Positions 17,992-27,672 are shown, counted from the first letter of the stretch. The stretch: 60,128 nt of DNA from Thiotrichaceae bacterium (GCA_026989145.1 JALSJU010000070.1:1-60128); one strand, 5' to 3'. The notes: a model not told the origin generated them from the letters alone. Made by a program: numbers and translations.

Positions 17992-18085
17992 AATATTGCA
18001 CTTTTTAGCCATAAAAGTTGATTTTTAGCATATTTATTTGTTGCTTAGCACAGTATTATGCGCCCTTTAAATAGGAGCTTGTCAA

Positions 18086-19492
18086 ATGAGTGACTTTCCA
18101 ATTCCTGTTGTTGCAGAATCTGTCAATATACATCCTCGCTCTGTTAAAGGGCGTTTTCGTTCCTTTAAGTCACTTATTCTTTATGTAGGCTACGCTGTTT
18201 ATTTTCTTTTACCGTGGATTCCTTGGAGTCGTCCAATAGGTGCTAATCAAGCAGTGCTGTTTGATATGACTGCACGCAAATTTTATATTTTTGGCTTAAC
18301 TGTTTACGCTCAAGATATTTTTTGGCTCGCTGCGTTGCTATTTTTAGCGGCCGTTGTTTTATTTTTCTCGACAGCATTGGTTGGTCGCGCATTCTGTGGT
18401 TACTTTTGTTTTCAAACCTTATGGACAGATGCCTTTCGCGAAATAGAAAAATTTATTCAGGGTGATCGTGTTAAACGTGTCCGATTAGATAAGCAACCTT
18501 GGAACTCAGAAAAAATAACTAAAAAAGGCTTGACCCATTTTTCTTGGTTATTTTTATCATTATGGACAGGCTTAACCTTTGTTTTATATTGGGGGTACGC
18601 GCCAGAATTAACCAAGAACTTTTTTACCGGAAATGCGCCCTTCGTTGCCTACGGTACGGCGCTCGGTTTAATGGCGACTACTTATATTGCAGCTGGACTG
18701 ATGCGTGAGAAAGTCTGTCAGCACGTTTGTCCTTATGCTCGTTTCCAAAGCGTCATGATTGATAAAGATACATTGGTTCCTAGTTACGATCCTGAGCGAG
18801 GTGAAGGCAAACAAGGGCGCGCAAAGCCTGTTAAAACTTTAAAAACATTGGAAGCACGTAAAGATGCTGGGGTTGGAGATTGTGTTGATTGTGGTCTTTG
18901 TGTGCAAGTATGTCCGGTTGGTATTGATATCCGTGACGGTATGCAATATGCCTGTATTCAATGTGGATTATGTGTTGATGCTTGTGACACGATTATGGAT
19001 GCGCGGGGCTGGGACAGGGGCTTGATTCGCTATGAATCTGAAAATGGTTTAGAGCATGGTAAAACTCACTTTTTTAAACTTAGAACCTATGGTTATGGAT
19101 TAGCTACTTTGGGAGCTATTGGCTTTTTAGTCTGGAGCATGAGCGGTCATAAGATTATTGAAAGTACCGCGCGTCAAATTCGTAGCCCACTTTATGTGAC
19201 CTTGAGTGATGGCAGAATCATGAATAAATATGAGCTTAAGGTGGATAATAAATCAATGCTCAACTCAAGTTTTGATTTATCCTTACAAGGCTTAGATGGA
19301 GCAGAGCTTGATATGGGCGCGATTAGTGATGTTTCACTTCGCCCCGATGAAAAACAACGCCTATTGATAAAAATTCGTAGAACGCCAGTGAGTGGTACGT
19401 CTAAAAGTACTCATTTTAAATTTGTGCTCACGCCCAAAACAGGTGAAGTAAAGGAAAAAATATTTATAGACTCGCAATTCATCACTCCATAG
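18086..19492 (+). CDS. ccoG: Cytochrome c oxidase accessory protein CcoG
   Basis: 468 residues. CcoG (RdxA/FixG) is a membrane ferredoxin that reduces copper for the cbb3 oxidase. Several membrane helices surround the motifs FCGYFCFQT and CQHVCPYARF. Two 4Fe-4S binding sites follow, CVDCGLCVQVCP and CIQCGLCVDACD, and an Ig-like C-terminal domain lies outside. It heads the ccoG-fixH-ccoI gene set with short gaps. A GGAG sequence lies 10 bases before the ATG. Confidence 0.96.
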   Translation: MSDFPIPVVAESVNIHPRSVKGRFRSFKSLILYVGYAVYFLLPWIPWSRPIGANQAVLFDMTARKFYIFGLTVYAQDIFWLAALLFLAAVVLFFSTALVGRAFCGYFCFQTLWTDAFREIEKFIQGDRVKRVRLDKQPWNSEKITKKGLTHFSWLFLSLWTGLTFVLYWGYAPELTKNFFTGNAPFVAYGTALGLMATTYIAAGLMREKVCQHVCPYARFQSVMIDKDTLVPSYDPERGEGKQGRAKPVKTLKTLEARKDAGVGDCVDCGLCVQVCPVGIDIRDGMQYACIQCGLCVDACDTIMDARGWDRGLIRYESENGLEHGKTHFFKLRTYGYGLATLGAIGFLVWSMSGHKIIESTARQIRSPLYVTLSDGRIMNKYELKVDNKSMLNSSFDLSLQGLDGAELDMGAISDVSLRPDEKQRLLIKIRRTPVSGTSKSTHFKFVLTPKTGEVKEKIFIDSQFITP

Positions 19493-19506
19493 GTTAAGTT
19501 CTATCC

Positions 19507-20403
19507 ATGAATAATTACCCGTTAGTAACTACATTAGGTTTAGGCTCTTTACTGGCCTTTTTTCTATTTTTTGTTTTCTTTAAACTGATCCGTTTGGGTG
19601 GGAAAATGTCTGCGCTGGCAACAGCTGCTTGCATGCTTGTGGTCTATGTACCGTTAGCCGTTATTTACTGGGCCGGGATTGACGTATTTGCGATTCACTT
19701 TGCGTTTTATATGATGATTCCCTACGGTCTTGGCATTATTACTGGAGTGCATGAAGAGCGTCGTGAAAAAGAAGGTGAGCTTAAAAAAGGAGTGCATTGG
19801 ATACCCGCTTTAATTATTGTGTTTTTTCTTTCCATTTCGGTTGTGGATAGTTTTATTATTTCTTCAGCGACCAGTGGTTTAGATCATTCGCTGGCAAAGG
19901 TGTTGTTACCCAAAGCAAAAAGCGATGAGATCAGCGGCAATATTAGCTCACAGTTTACGGGTGCCGTTTCAAATAATAATCAAGATGAAGAAAAGCAGTT
20001 TGATGAATATGTGGATAAGCTGAATATCCAAAGAAAACGAGGATGGAAAATTACGGGTAAATGGGTAAACCCGCCACCGATGGTCAACCAGCCTGCAATA
20101 TTCACCTTTACGGCTAAAGATAAAGATGGTGTAGCAATCAAAGGTGCAACTGTAACGACTGATTTTAGACGTGCATCGGATATGAAAAAAGATACCTTCG
20201 TTACTTTTACAGAGGCAGCTAACGGCATCTACTCTGCTTCTATTACTTTACCGCTTGCAGGTTGTTGGGATATGAAAGTGTTAGTTAAAAAGGGCGGTGA
20301 TGAGCATGAAATTAAAGGCCAAACTGAAATTTCAACAATTGTTGATGGCAAGGTAGTGACGCCTGAATGTCTGGAAGGTGCACCTGAGTTAGACGACCGC
20401 TAG
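19507..20403 (+). CDS. ccoH: FixH-family protein with extra N-terminal membrane domain
   Basis: 298 residues, about twice the length of a usual FixH. The N-terminal part has three hydrophobic segments (about 5-28, 38-58 and 62-78) and another at 98-118. The C-terminal 120 residues carry the FixH pattern: FTAKDKDGVAIKGATVTTDF, then FVTFTEAANGIYSASITLPL and AGCWDMKVLVKKGGDEHEI. FixH/CcoH helps assemble cbb3 oxidase. Its position between ccoG and ccoI supports this. The domain fusion is worth noting; the function of the front part is unknown. Confidence 0.85.
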   Translation: MNNYPLVTTLGLGSLLAFFLFFVFFKLIRLGGKMSALATAACMLVVYVPLAVIYWAGIDVFAIHFAFYMMIPYGLGIITGVHEERREKEGELKKGVHWIPALIIVFFLSISVVDSFIISSATSGLDHSLAKVLLPKAKSDEISGNISSQFTGAVSNNNQDEEKQFDEYVDKLNIQRKRGWKITGKWVNPPPMVNQPAIFTFTAKDKDGVAIKGATVTTDFRRASDMKKDTFVTFTEAANGIYSASITLPLAGCWDMKVLVKKGGDEHEIKGQTEISTIVDGKVVTPECLEGAPELDDR

Positions 20404-20427
20404 TTTAATTTTGATGCATATTCTGCC

Positions 20428-22887
20428 ATGAGCCAAGATTGCTTTCATTGTGGCTTGCCGGTTCCCAAAGGCGCTACTTATAGTGTTGAGGTTGATAATA
20501 AAAAACAACCTATGTGTTGCACAGGTTGCCAAGCAGTAGCACAGACTATTGTCGATAATAATCTTACCGCTTTTTATAAGCATCGCACTGAAAAATCAAA
20601 TAAGCCAAGTGATCTAATCCCCGCTGAATTACAGGTGTATGACAACGACGCACTGCAACAAAGCTTTGTTACCTTTGATAAACATAATTCATCTGCTTCA
20701 ATCCGCGAGGCATCCTTAATTTTAGAAGGCATCGTCTGTGCTGCCTGTGTTTGGCTGAATGAGCATAATGTAAAGTCATTGGCAGGAGTACTTGATTTTC
20801 GCGTTAATTATTCAACCCACCGAGCTAGCCTAAAATGGGATAACGATAAAATAAAACTTAGCGATGTGCTTAAAGCCATAGCAGATACGGGCTATAACGC
20901 ACATCCGTTTGACCCAGCTCGCTTAGAAACCTTACACAAACAAGAAAAGTCAGCGGCGCTTCGGCGTATCGCGGTGGCAGGTATTGGCATGATGCAGGTG
21001 ATGATGCCAGCCATTGCTATATACATTGGTGAAGGTTCTGATATGTCAGAATCCATGTTGCATTTTTTGCGTTGGATAAGCCTTGTTGTTACAACGCCCG
21101 TGGTTATTTATTCAGCCAGTATCTTTTTTAAATCGGCTTATCGTGATTTAAAACGCGGTATTTTTGGTATGGATGTTCCTGTCTCGCTCGCCGTTGGCAG
21201 TGCTTATTTGGCCAGTGTTTGGGCAACCTTGACAAATACCGGAGAAGTTTATTTTGATTCTGTGGTGATGTTTACCTTCTTTTTATTACTAGGTCGTTTC
21301 CTTGAAATGGGTGCTCGCCACAAAGCAGGGCAAGTGGCCGATGCCTTAGTGAGGTTGCTACCTGCTACTGCAACCCGCCTTGATGAGACGCAAGATGGTC
21401 AAACAGTGCAGACAGTAATAGCTGCTAATGAGCTGGCTTTGGGTGACAAAGTATTAATTAAGCCCGGTGAAATTATCCCCGCAGACGGTGCTGTTATTGA
21501 AGGTACGAGCAGTGTCAATGAATCTTTATTAACAGGAGAGAGCTTGCCTTTAGCCAAACAAACGAACGATAAACTCATCGCAGGTACGGTTAATATCGAA
21601 AGCCCATTAACCCTACAAGTGAAGAAACTGGGCGATAGTACTCAACTATCGTCGATTATCCGATTATTAGATCGTGCCCAAAGTGAGAAGCCTAACTTGG
21701 CTAAATTTGCTGATAAAAGTGCCGGCTGGTTTGTACTGTTGTTGTTATTGATTGCGATATCTGTATTTGCTTATTGGTGGTTTGTTGAGCCGACTCAAGC
21801 ATGCTGGATCGCATTATCTGTACTCGTTATTACTTGCCCTTGTGCGCTATCGTTAGCCACACCGGCGGCATTAACGGCTTCCACCGGGAATCTTACAGAA
21901 AAAGGCGTGCTAACTACTCGTGGTCATGCCTTAGAAACTCTCGCTAAGGTCAGCCATATTATTTTTGATAAAACAGGCACGCTAACCCACGGCCGACTTA
22001 AAGTGATTGATACAAAAGTGTTGGGTGAAGAGAGCTTGCAACAATGCAGGTCATTAGCCGCAGGGCTTGAATCCTCTTCTGAGCACCCATTGGCGCAAGC
22101 ACTATCAAAGCTTTCTAACTCGCCCACACAAATGGAAAAGCTAACCACGCAGTCAGGACGTGGGGTTGAGGGTGAATTTCAAGGTAAGGTCTTTAGACTA
22201 GGCTCTTACGAATTTGTTAAAGCATTGAATGAGAAAAGTAATAAACTAGATAGTACCAGAGCAAGTATCACTAAGCCCCTGCTAGAGAAAGGCCAACAAG
22301 GCATAACTACCCAGATTTTTTTAGGCTCAAATAAAGGTTTTCTCGCAGAGTTTACTTTGCGAGATGAGGTTCGCGATGAAGCCAAACAAGCAGTTAAACA
22401 ATTACAAAAACAAGGCTTAAAAGTAAGCTTGTTAAGTGGTGACAATGCCCAATCAGTCGCCAGTGTTGCCGCTACGTTGGGTATTCAGCAAGCAAAGTCA
22501 CAGTTATTACCCGCTGATAAACTGAATTATGTGCAAAAGCTACAAGCACAAGGCGAGGTGGTTGCGATGATAGGTGACGGAGTTAATGATGCCCCAGTTC
22601 TTGCTGGCGCTGATGTATCCATTGCAATGGGGTCAGGCTCACAACTCGCCCAAGCTAGTGCCGATATGATATTGCTTTCAGAGAATTTATCCTTACTGCC
22701 ATCATCCATTACACTGTCTCGCCGTATGCAAGCGATAGTAAAACAAAACTTTGCTTGGGCGATTATTTATAATGTTCTCGCAATACCGCTTGCAGCGATG
22801 GGGTGGGTCGCACCTTGGATGGCAGCGATTGGCATGTCGATGAGTTCCTTGGTTGTGGTTATGAATGCCTTGCGACTAAAAAGATAG
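20428..22887 (+). CDS. ccoI: Copper-translocating P-type ATPase CcoI/FixI
   Basis: 819 residues. It exports copper toward the cbb3 oxidase. The N-terminal cysteine-rich domain (CFHCGLPVPKG, CCTGCQAV) is typical of CcoI rather than CopA. It is followed by a heavy-metal-associated domain with IVCAACVWL, eight membrane helices, the CPC ion-binding motif near residue 470, the phosphorylated D514-KTGT motif and GDGVNDAPVLAGADVSIAMG. It is the last gene of the set; no ccoS follows, although ccoS is usually next. Confidence 0.96.
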   Translation: MSQDCFHCGLPVPKGATYSVEVDNKKQPMCCTGCQAVAQTIVDNNLTAFYKHRTEKSNKPSDLIPAELQVYDNDALQQSFVTFDKHNSSASIREASLILEGIVCAACVWLNEHNVKSLAGVLDFRVNYSTHRASLKWDNDKIKLSDVLKAIADTGYNAHPFDPARLETLHKQEKSAALRRIAVAGIGMMQVMMPAIAIYIGEGSDMSESMLHFLRWISLVVTTPVVIYSASIFFKSAYRDLKRGIFGMDVPVSLAVGSAYLASVWATLTNTGEVYFDSVVMFTFFLLLGRFLEMGARHKAGQVADALVRLLPATATRLDETQDGQTVQTVIAANELALGDKVLIKPGEIIPADGAVIEGTSSVNESLLTGESLPLAKQTNDKLIAGTVNIESPLTLQVKKLGDSTQLSSIIRLLDRAQSEKPNLAKFADKSAGWFVLLLLLIAISVFAYWWFVEPTQACWIALSVLVITCPCALSLATPAALTASTGNLTEKGVLTTRGHALETLAKVSHIIFDKTGTLTHGRLKVIDTKVLGEESLQQCRSLAAGLESSSEHPLAQALSKLSNSPTQMEKLTTQSGRGVEGEFQGKVFRLGSYEFVKALNEKSNKLDSTRASITKPLLEKGQQGITTQIFLGSNKGFLAEFTLRDEVRDEAKQAVKQLQKQGLKVSLLSGDNAQSVASVAATLGIQQAKSQLLPADKLNYVQKLQAQGEVVAMIGDGVNDAPVLAGADVSIAMGSGSQLAQASADMILLSENLSLLPSSITLSRRMQAIVKQNFAWAIIYNVLAIPLAAMGWVAPWMAAIGMSMSSLVVVMNALRLKR

Positions 22888-22946
22888 AACAGTCACAATC
22901 CATTAAGGTATGATGATCTCAAAGAATCTGTTGAGAAATAAGTCAT

Positions 22947-23432
22947 ATGAATGATATTAGGAATACATCTGTTTTATTCGTCTGTATGGGCAATATCTGT
23001 AGATCACCTACGGCTGAAGGCGTATTTCGGCATGTTGTCAAGCAGCATAATTTGTACGATCAAATTAGTATAGATTCAGCCGGTACGCATGCTTACCATA
23101 TTGGGGAATCACCTGATTCCCGTTCCCAGTCTACCGCGCTTTCTCGGGGTGTGAATTTGTCAGCACAGCGTGCGCGTAAGGCAGTGGCTGAAGATTTTGA
23201 GCGCTTTGATTACGTGATTGCAATGGATCGTTCTAACTATGAAGATCTTAAAAATCTAGCCAGCGGATCTAACTTAACTAAGCTTCACCTATTCATGTCT
23301 TTTGCGAAGGATTGGGATAATGACGAGGTGCCTGACCCGTATTATGGTGGTGCAAATGGTTTTGAGGAAGTGTTCGATATGGTACAGTCTGCCTCAGAAG
23401 GCTTGCTTGAACATATTCTTAATCATGCCTAA
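22947..23432 (+). CDS. Low molecular weight protein-tyrosine phosphatase
   Basis: 161 residues. The signature CX5R phosphate loop is at residues 13-20 (CMGNICRS), followed by PTAEGVF. The general acid lies in the DPYYGGANGFEEVFDM segment. Such enzymes often dephosphorylate tyrosine kinases of exopolysaccharide synthesis, but no kinase is nearby. The gene starts 59 bases after ccoI and precedes yajQ by 32 bases, so an operon with yajQ-speD is possible. Confidence 0.95.
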   Translation: MNDIRNTSVLFVCMGNICRSPTAEGVFRHVVKQHNLYDQISIDSAGTHAYHIGESPDSRSQSTALSRGVNLSAQRARKAVAEDFERFDYVIAMDRSNYEDLKNLASGSNLTKLHLFMSFAKDWDNDEVPDPYYGGANGFEEVFDMVQSASEGLLEHILNHA

Positions 23433-23464
23433 ACTGTTAAAAAGTTAAAAACGGGGAGTTTTCT

Positions 23465-23947
23465 ATGCCATCATTTGATGTAGTTTCAGAAGTTGAAATG
23501 CACGAGTTGAAAAATGCCATCGACCAAGCGAATCGAGAGGTAAGTACACGCTTTGACTTTAAAGGTGCAGATTGTAGTTTTGAGCTTAATGACGAACAGA
23601 TCAGCTTAAAGGCGGAGGGTGATTTCCAGTTAAAACAGATGCGTGATGTGTTGCGTTCTAAACTGGTGAAACGAAAAATTGATACGGGCGCTTTGGATAT
23701 TCAAGATCCTGAAGGTTCGTTAAAAAATACTCGTCAGAAGATTTTATTAAAACAAGGTCTAGATGGTGATGCGGGGCGTAAAGTAACCAAATTAATTAAA
23801 GCCGGTAAGTTTAAAGTGCAAACCCAAATTCAAGGAAATCAAGTGCGTATTACTGGCAAAAAACGTGATGATTTACAAAAAGTCATGGCGATGCTACGCG
23901 AAGAAAATATTGGTGTGCCGGTACAATTCACCAATTTTAGAGATTAG
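23465..23947 (+). CDS. yajQ: YajQ-family nucleotide-binding protein
   Basis: 160 residues, the normal length. The family pattern MPSFDVVSEVEMHELKNAID and FDFKG(A)DCSFEL opens the protein, and VQTQIQGNQVRITGKKRDDL and VPVQFTNFRD close it. YajQ proteins bind nucleotides and in Xanthomonas bind cyclic di-GMP. A GGGGAG ribosome binding site precedes it. speD follows after 5 bases, so the two are likely co-transcribed. Confidence 0.96.
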   Translation: MPSFDVVSEVEMHELKNAIDQANREVSTRFDFKGADCSFELNDEQISLKAEGDFQLKQMRDVLRSKLVKRKIDTGALDIQDPEGSLKNTRQKILLKQGLDGDAGRKVTKLIKAGKFKVQTQIQGNQVRITGKKRDDLQKVMAMLREENIGVPVQFTNFRD

Positions 23948-23952
23948 TTATC

Positions 23953-24450
23953 ATGGTGAATGAAGTGCATAACAAACAGTGGCCATCATTCGTTGATAAG
24001 TCGTTGTTGAGTAAAACCAACGGCAATGAGCCGCAAGACCTGTTTACACAAAAAGACGGTTTAAGTTTTGCGGGCACGCATATTATTCTCGATTGCTGGG
24101 GTGCAAGTCGCTTAGATGATTTGGCGCATATTGAGTCAGCGTTACGCGAAGCTATTCAGGTTTCTGGCGCTACTTTACTGCATATCCATTTACACCATTT
24201 TACACCCAACGGAGGGGTATCGGGCGTTGCTGTTTTGGCTGAATCTCACATTAGCATTCATACCTGGCCAGAACGCGACTACGCAGCTCTGGATATTTTT
24301 ATGTGCGGCGAAACACACCCCGAAAAAGCGATTGCTGTTTTTGAAAAAGCCTTTAGTACGCATAGCACCACGGTTAGCACACACTTACGCGGTGTTGTGC
24401 CGCCAAGTCTTAACACTAAATTAAGCACTAATAAAGAGACTGAAAAATAA
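23953..24450 (+). CDS. speD: S-adenosylmethionine decarboxylase proenzyme
   Basis: 165 residues. It makes decarboxylated SAM, the aminopropyl donor for spermidine. The self-cleavage site is E97-S98 in VLAESHISIHTWPE, where serine becomes the pyruvoyl group; the catalytic H/C region is in ALDIFMCG. This is the prokaryotic class 1B type, with an N-terminal extension of about 40 residues compared with the short form. It is placed between yajQ (5-base gap) and a GNAT gene (1-base gap), which indicates one operon. Confidence 0.96.
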   Translation: MVNEVHNKQWPSFVDKSLLSKTNGNEPQDLFTQKDGLSFAGTHIILDCWGASRLDDLAHIESALREAIQVSGATLLHIHLHHFTPNGGVSGVAVLAESHISIHTWPERDYAALDIFMCGETHPEKAIAVFEKAFSTHSTTVSTHLRGVVPPSLNTKLSTNKETEK

Positions 24451-24451
24451 A

Positions 24452-25264
24452 ATGTCAACGCTGCTCGAAGAAATGCAAACAGAGGATATTGATGCGGTTT
24501 TGGCCGTTATCGAATCTCAAGATGACGATGATGCTGAAGAAGCCGAACCTGGTTATCGAGCAATCGGCGGTTGTCTTGATCAATTTGTGATTCGAGAAAA
24601 GGGTGAAATAATTGGTGTGACGGGTTATTTAACCCCCCCAGCCTGTGAACAAACTTACTGGCTATCGTGGACTTATGTTGATGCGGAATACGCTAATCAA
24701 GGCCATGGACGAAAAATGCTAACGGCACTGATTGAACATTTAAAAGAAAAAGACGCGCGCATGTTGTTTGTTAACGTCAGCGACTATGTAGATGATGCGC
24801 CAGAAGAGGGTGATGATGGCGCAATTTATGCGGCTGCTTTGCACTTGTATCAATCATTGGGCTTTAAAATTGAAATAATGCACCCAGATTATTATGATAA
24901 AGGCGAGTCACAAATTGTGCTTAGTTTACGTTTAAGCGACGTGCCAGCGATGATTATGGCAAGCGACATCCCACAAGAAAATGTTACGGTAAATTTTAAA
25001 GCAGTTTATGAAATTGCTGATACCGATGATGCGTACAGTTTTGCGTGGGATGATGAAGGTGAACAGCTATTTAGTATCGAAGATGTTAGAATAGGGCTTG
25101 ATGATGTTAGGGATAAAGGTGGTCGAGCTGTCTTTTTATCATTTCCGTCAAATTATTTAGGCGTTGCTGAAGTTTTAATTGCAGCAGGTTTTAAAAAATC
25201 AGGTGTACTACCAGACTATTATGAGGATGGTATACATGACCAACACTTTACGTATACGTTCTAA
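24452..25264 (+). CDS. GNAT-family N-acetyltransferase in polyamine operon
   Basis: 270 residues. The acetyl-CoA motif region is VDAEYANQGHGRKMLTALIE (residues about 76-95), followed by AALHLYQSLGFKIE, typical of GNAT enzymes. The C-terminal 110 residues form a second, less clear domain that also ends in a GNAT-like tail (VAEVLIAAGFKKSGVLPDYY), so a tandem GNAT is possible. The N-terminal half is very acidic. Tight linkage to speD suggests polyamine acetylation or a related modification; this is inference. Confidence 0.82.
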   Translation: MSTLLEEMQTEDIDAVLAVIESQDDDDAEEAEPGYRAIGGCLDQFVIREKGEIIGVTGYLTPPACEQTYWLSWTYVDAEYANQGHGRKMLTALIEHLKEKDARMLFVNVSDYVDDAPEEGDDGAIYAAALHLYQSLGFKIEIMHPDYYDKGESQIVLSLRLSDVPAMIMASDIPQENVTVNFKAVYEIADTDDAYSFAWDDEGEQLFSIEDVRIGLDDVRDKGGRAVFLSFPSNYLGVAEVLIAAGFKKSGVLPDYYEDGIHDQHFTYTF

Positions 25265-25296
25265 TGTTTAGAACAGTGCATTAAACAGGATTTACT

Positions 25297-25920
25297 ATGA
25301 AAAAATTAACCATTAGCTTAATCAGTATGACATTGAGTGTCGCTTTTCTAAGTGCTTGTAACGGCAATGATAGCCAAAATACCTCATCACTGGCTGCTAT
25401 GAATAGTGCCTTGGGCGTGGCATCAAACACCATGTCATCGATGGATAAGTCGGTAACTGCTGATAATAAGGCTGTTAATAAAGACAATGCGATGGATACA
25501 TTTTCAAAAAACTACGCGGAAAACCTAAACAAAGACCCATCATTAACTTCGGCTTATGGCCCAATGGGTGTTAAGGCAGAAAAAGATGGTTCATTCTCAA
25601 CCTTTGTCGATGCGAATAAAAACAACAAAAAAGATGCTGGAGAAAAAGACTTATTCAAAGTTGAAGCAGATGCGGAAAACAACCGTCTTGTTGCATCAAA
25701 TGAAGCGGGTGTAGTTGAGCAAGAGCATTCATTTTTAGGGTCAGGCTTCTTTATGGGTATGTTGCTAGGTAATATGCTTGGCGGGCAACGAAGTGCGGGG
25801 ATAAACCCTGCGAGCCGTAAGGCTACAGCAACTCGATCAGCGGGTAAATCTAGCTTTGGCAAGTCATCACCCAGTGCACGTTCTCGTGCTGGCTCTGGTA
25901 GTCACGCTTCAGGTAAGTAA
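25297..25920 (+). CDS. Predicted lipoprotein with EF-hand-like loop
   Basis: 207 residues. A lipoprotein signal ends at LSAC (cysteine 21). The middle carries DANKNNKKDAGE, a calcium-loop-like pattern, within an otherwise polar region. A short hydrophobic glycine-rich segment (FFMGMLLGNMLGG) is followed by a low-complexity Ser/Ala/Gly/Arg tail (ARSRAGSGSHASGK). No family is recognised. It lies between the GNAT gene and the membrane spermidine-synthase-like gene and is followed by a strong terminator. Confidence 0.8.
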   Translation: MKKLTISLISMTLSVAFLSACNGNDSQNTSSLAAMNSALGVASNTMSSMDKSVTADNKAVNKDNAMDTFSKNYAENLNKDPSLTSAYGPMGVKAEKDGSFSTFVDANKNNKKDAGEKDLFKVEADAENNRLVASNEAGVVEQEHSFLGSGFFMGMLLGNMLGGQRSAGINPASRKATATRSAGKSSFGKSSPSARSRAGSGSHASGK

Positions 25921-25941
25921 ACGATTAGACTATTTCTAAGC

Positions 25942-25980
25942 AGCCCACTGTTACTTTGTAACAGTGGGCTTTATTTTTTT
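25942..25980 (+). terminator. Strong Rho-independent terminator
   Basis: A perfect 13-bp stem (25942-25954 with 25958-25970) with loop TTT, then a T-rich tract. It separates the speD-GNAT-lipoprotein genes from the membrane spermidine-synthase-like gene, which therefore probably has its own promoter or depends on read-through. Confidence 0.93.
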
Positions 25981-26009
25981 AAGCGCTTTTTTTAACCGAA
26001 TTCTTTTTT

Positions 26010-27551
26010 ATGAATCAAGCAGTGCAGGATTATTCTCGACTTAGCAAAAAACAAACGGGCATTATTTTAATTTCTATCTTGGTGGTGGCGCTGTGCGGTA
26101 TTGCTTACCAGCTCATTATCAGTACCGTTTCAAGTTATTTACTGGGTAATAGTGTTTATCAGTTCTCGCTGACTATTGGTTTTTTCATGTTCTCGATGGG
26201 GGTGGGTTCCTACCTTTCTAAATTACTTCCAAATAATCTGGTACAAAACTTTATTCTTATAGAGGTTGCGATAGCCCTTGTTGGTGGCATCTGTAGTTTA
26301 CTGTTGTTGATGGCTTTCCCTATGTTGCGCGCCTTGTATGACGTAACCATGTATGGCCTAATTTTTATTATAGGGTCTTTAGTGGGCATGGAAATCCCCA
26401 TTATTATGGGAATCTTAGCCGATAAAAAAAGTACCCGCGACTCTATCGCTAATGTCATGTCGCTGGATTATATCGGTGCTTTGATAGGATCGGTGATGTT
26501 TCCGTTGTTTTTATTGCCGCAACTGGGTTTGATTCAATCATCTTTTGCGGTTGGCTTAATTACCATTTTAACGGCATTAACCAATATTTATTTTTTAAGA
26601 GAATATCTTAGCTCCCCACGTTTACTGACTTTTTTAAGTTTGGCAGTATTAGCATTGCTCGTCTCATTTACAATTTTTGGTACTCAGCTCACCAGCTACG
26701 CCGAAAAACATCTTTATTTTGATCAAATTATTTATAAAAAACAAACACCTTATCAAAAAATAATCGTCACAAAATCAGTTGCCACTAATGAACACCGCTT
26801 ATACATCGATGGGCATATTCAATTTTCATCACGGGATGAATATCGCTATCACGAATCGTTAGTGCACCCTTTAATGTCGGTGAGAGGGCCTCGGGAAAGG
26901 GTGCTGATTTTAGGCGGTGGGGATGGTCTAGCAGTTCGTGAATTATTAAAATACAAGGATGTTAAAGAGATACACTTAGTTGATATAGACCCTGAAATGA
27001 CCTCCATTAGTAAGCGCTTGAATATTTTATCTAAGCTCAACCAAAGAAGCTTAGAAGATTCGCGTTTAACCATTTTTAATCAAGATGCATTTACCTTCAT
27101 TAATCAAGCAGGTGTTCTCTATGATCGGGTAATTATTGATATGCCCGACCCGCATAATGAGGCGATCACCAAGCTTTACTCAAAAGAGTTTTACACGATG
27201 ATTCGTAAACGCATGTCAAAAAATGGCGTGCTTGTATCACAAAGTTCCTCCCCGTTTTTTACACGACGTACTTTTTGGTGTATTCAAACCACGCTGGCTG
27301 CTGTTTTTGATGATACTTTGAGTTACCACATTAATGTACCTTCGTTTGGCGACTGGGGTTTTAATCTAGCAAGGCGAGATATTGAATTGCCAAACACTTT
27401 TAACTTTGAGGTAGAGACGCGGTTTTTAGATGAGGCCACTATGGACTCCGCAATGGTGTTCGCTAAAGATATTCAGAAGCTGGATGTGCCGATTAATACA
27501 ATAATGATGCCAAGTTTGTATCAGCTGTATTTGGCAGATTTACGAGAGTAG
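26010..27551 (+). CDS. speE: Membrane-anchored spermidine synthase-like protein
   Basis: 513 residues. The first 220 form about seven membrane helices with glycine- and phenylalanine-rich ends. The rest is a spermidine synthase domain, with RLYIDGHIQFSSRDEYRYHE, the SAM-type loop ILGGGDGLAVREL near residue 300, VDIDPEM and IIDMPDPHNEA. This last replaces the usual DSxDP-type motif, so substrate use may differ. The partner speD is two genes upstream. Similar long forms are known in bacteria and are thought to act at the inner membrane. Confidence 0.88.
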   Translation: MNQAVQDYSRLSKKQTGIILISILVVALCGIAYQLIISTVSSYLLGNSVYQFSLTIGFFMFSMGVGSYLSKLLPNNLVQNFILIEVAIALVGGICSLLLLMAFPMLRALYDVTMYGLIFIIGSLVGMEIPIIMGILADKKSTRDSIANVMSLDYIGALIGSVMFPLFLLPQLGLIQSSFAVGLITILTALTNIYFLREYLSSPRLLTFLSLAVLALLVSFTIFGTQLTSYAEKHLYFDQIIYKKQTPYQKIIVTKSVATNEHRLYIDGHIQFSSRDEYRYHESLVHPLMSVRGPRERVLILGGGDGLAVRELLKYKDVKEIHLVDIDPEMTSISKRLNILSKLNQRSLEDSRLTIFNQDAFTFINQAGVLYDRVIIDMPDPHNEAITKLYSKEFYTMIRKRMSKNGVLVSQSSSPFFTRRTFWCIQTTLAAVFDDTLSYHINVPSFGDWGFNLARRDIELPNTFNFEVETRFLDEATMDSAMVFAKDIQKLDVPINTIMMPSLYQLYLADLRE

Positions 27552-27672
27552 CGGGTGGGGTAAAGATGGAAGTGAAACTTGCAGTAATGACGGATTTGTA
27601 CTAGGTATATGATGTAGTAGTTTTTTTAGCCGTACGACAAAACAAACAATTAGAATAGGATGGAATGTCACC

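Noticed and set aside
24116-24424. Open frame overlapping speD in another phase
   Set aside because: speD has intact catalytic motifs over the same bases; the alternative product has no recognisable feature.
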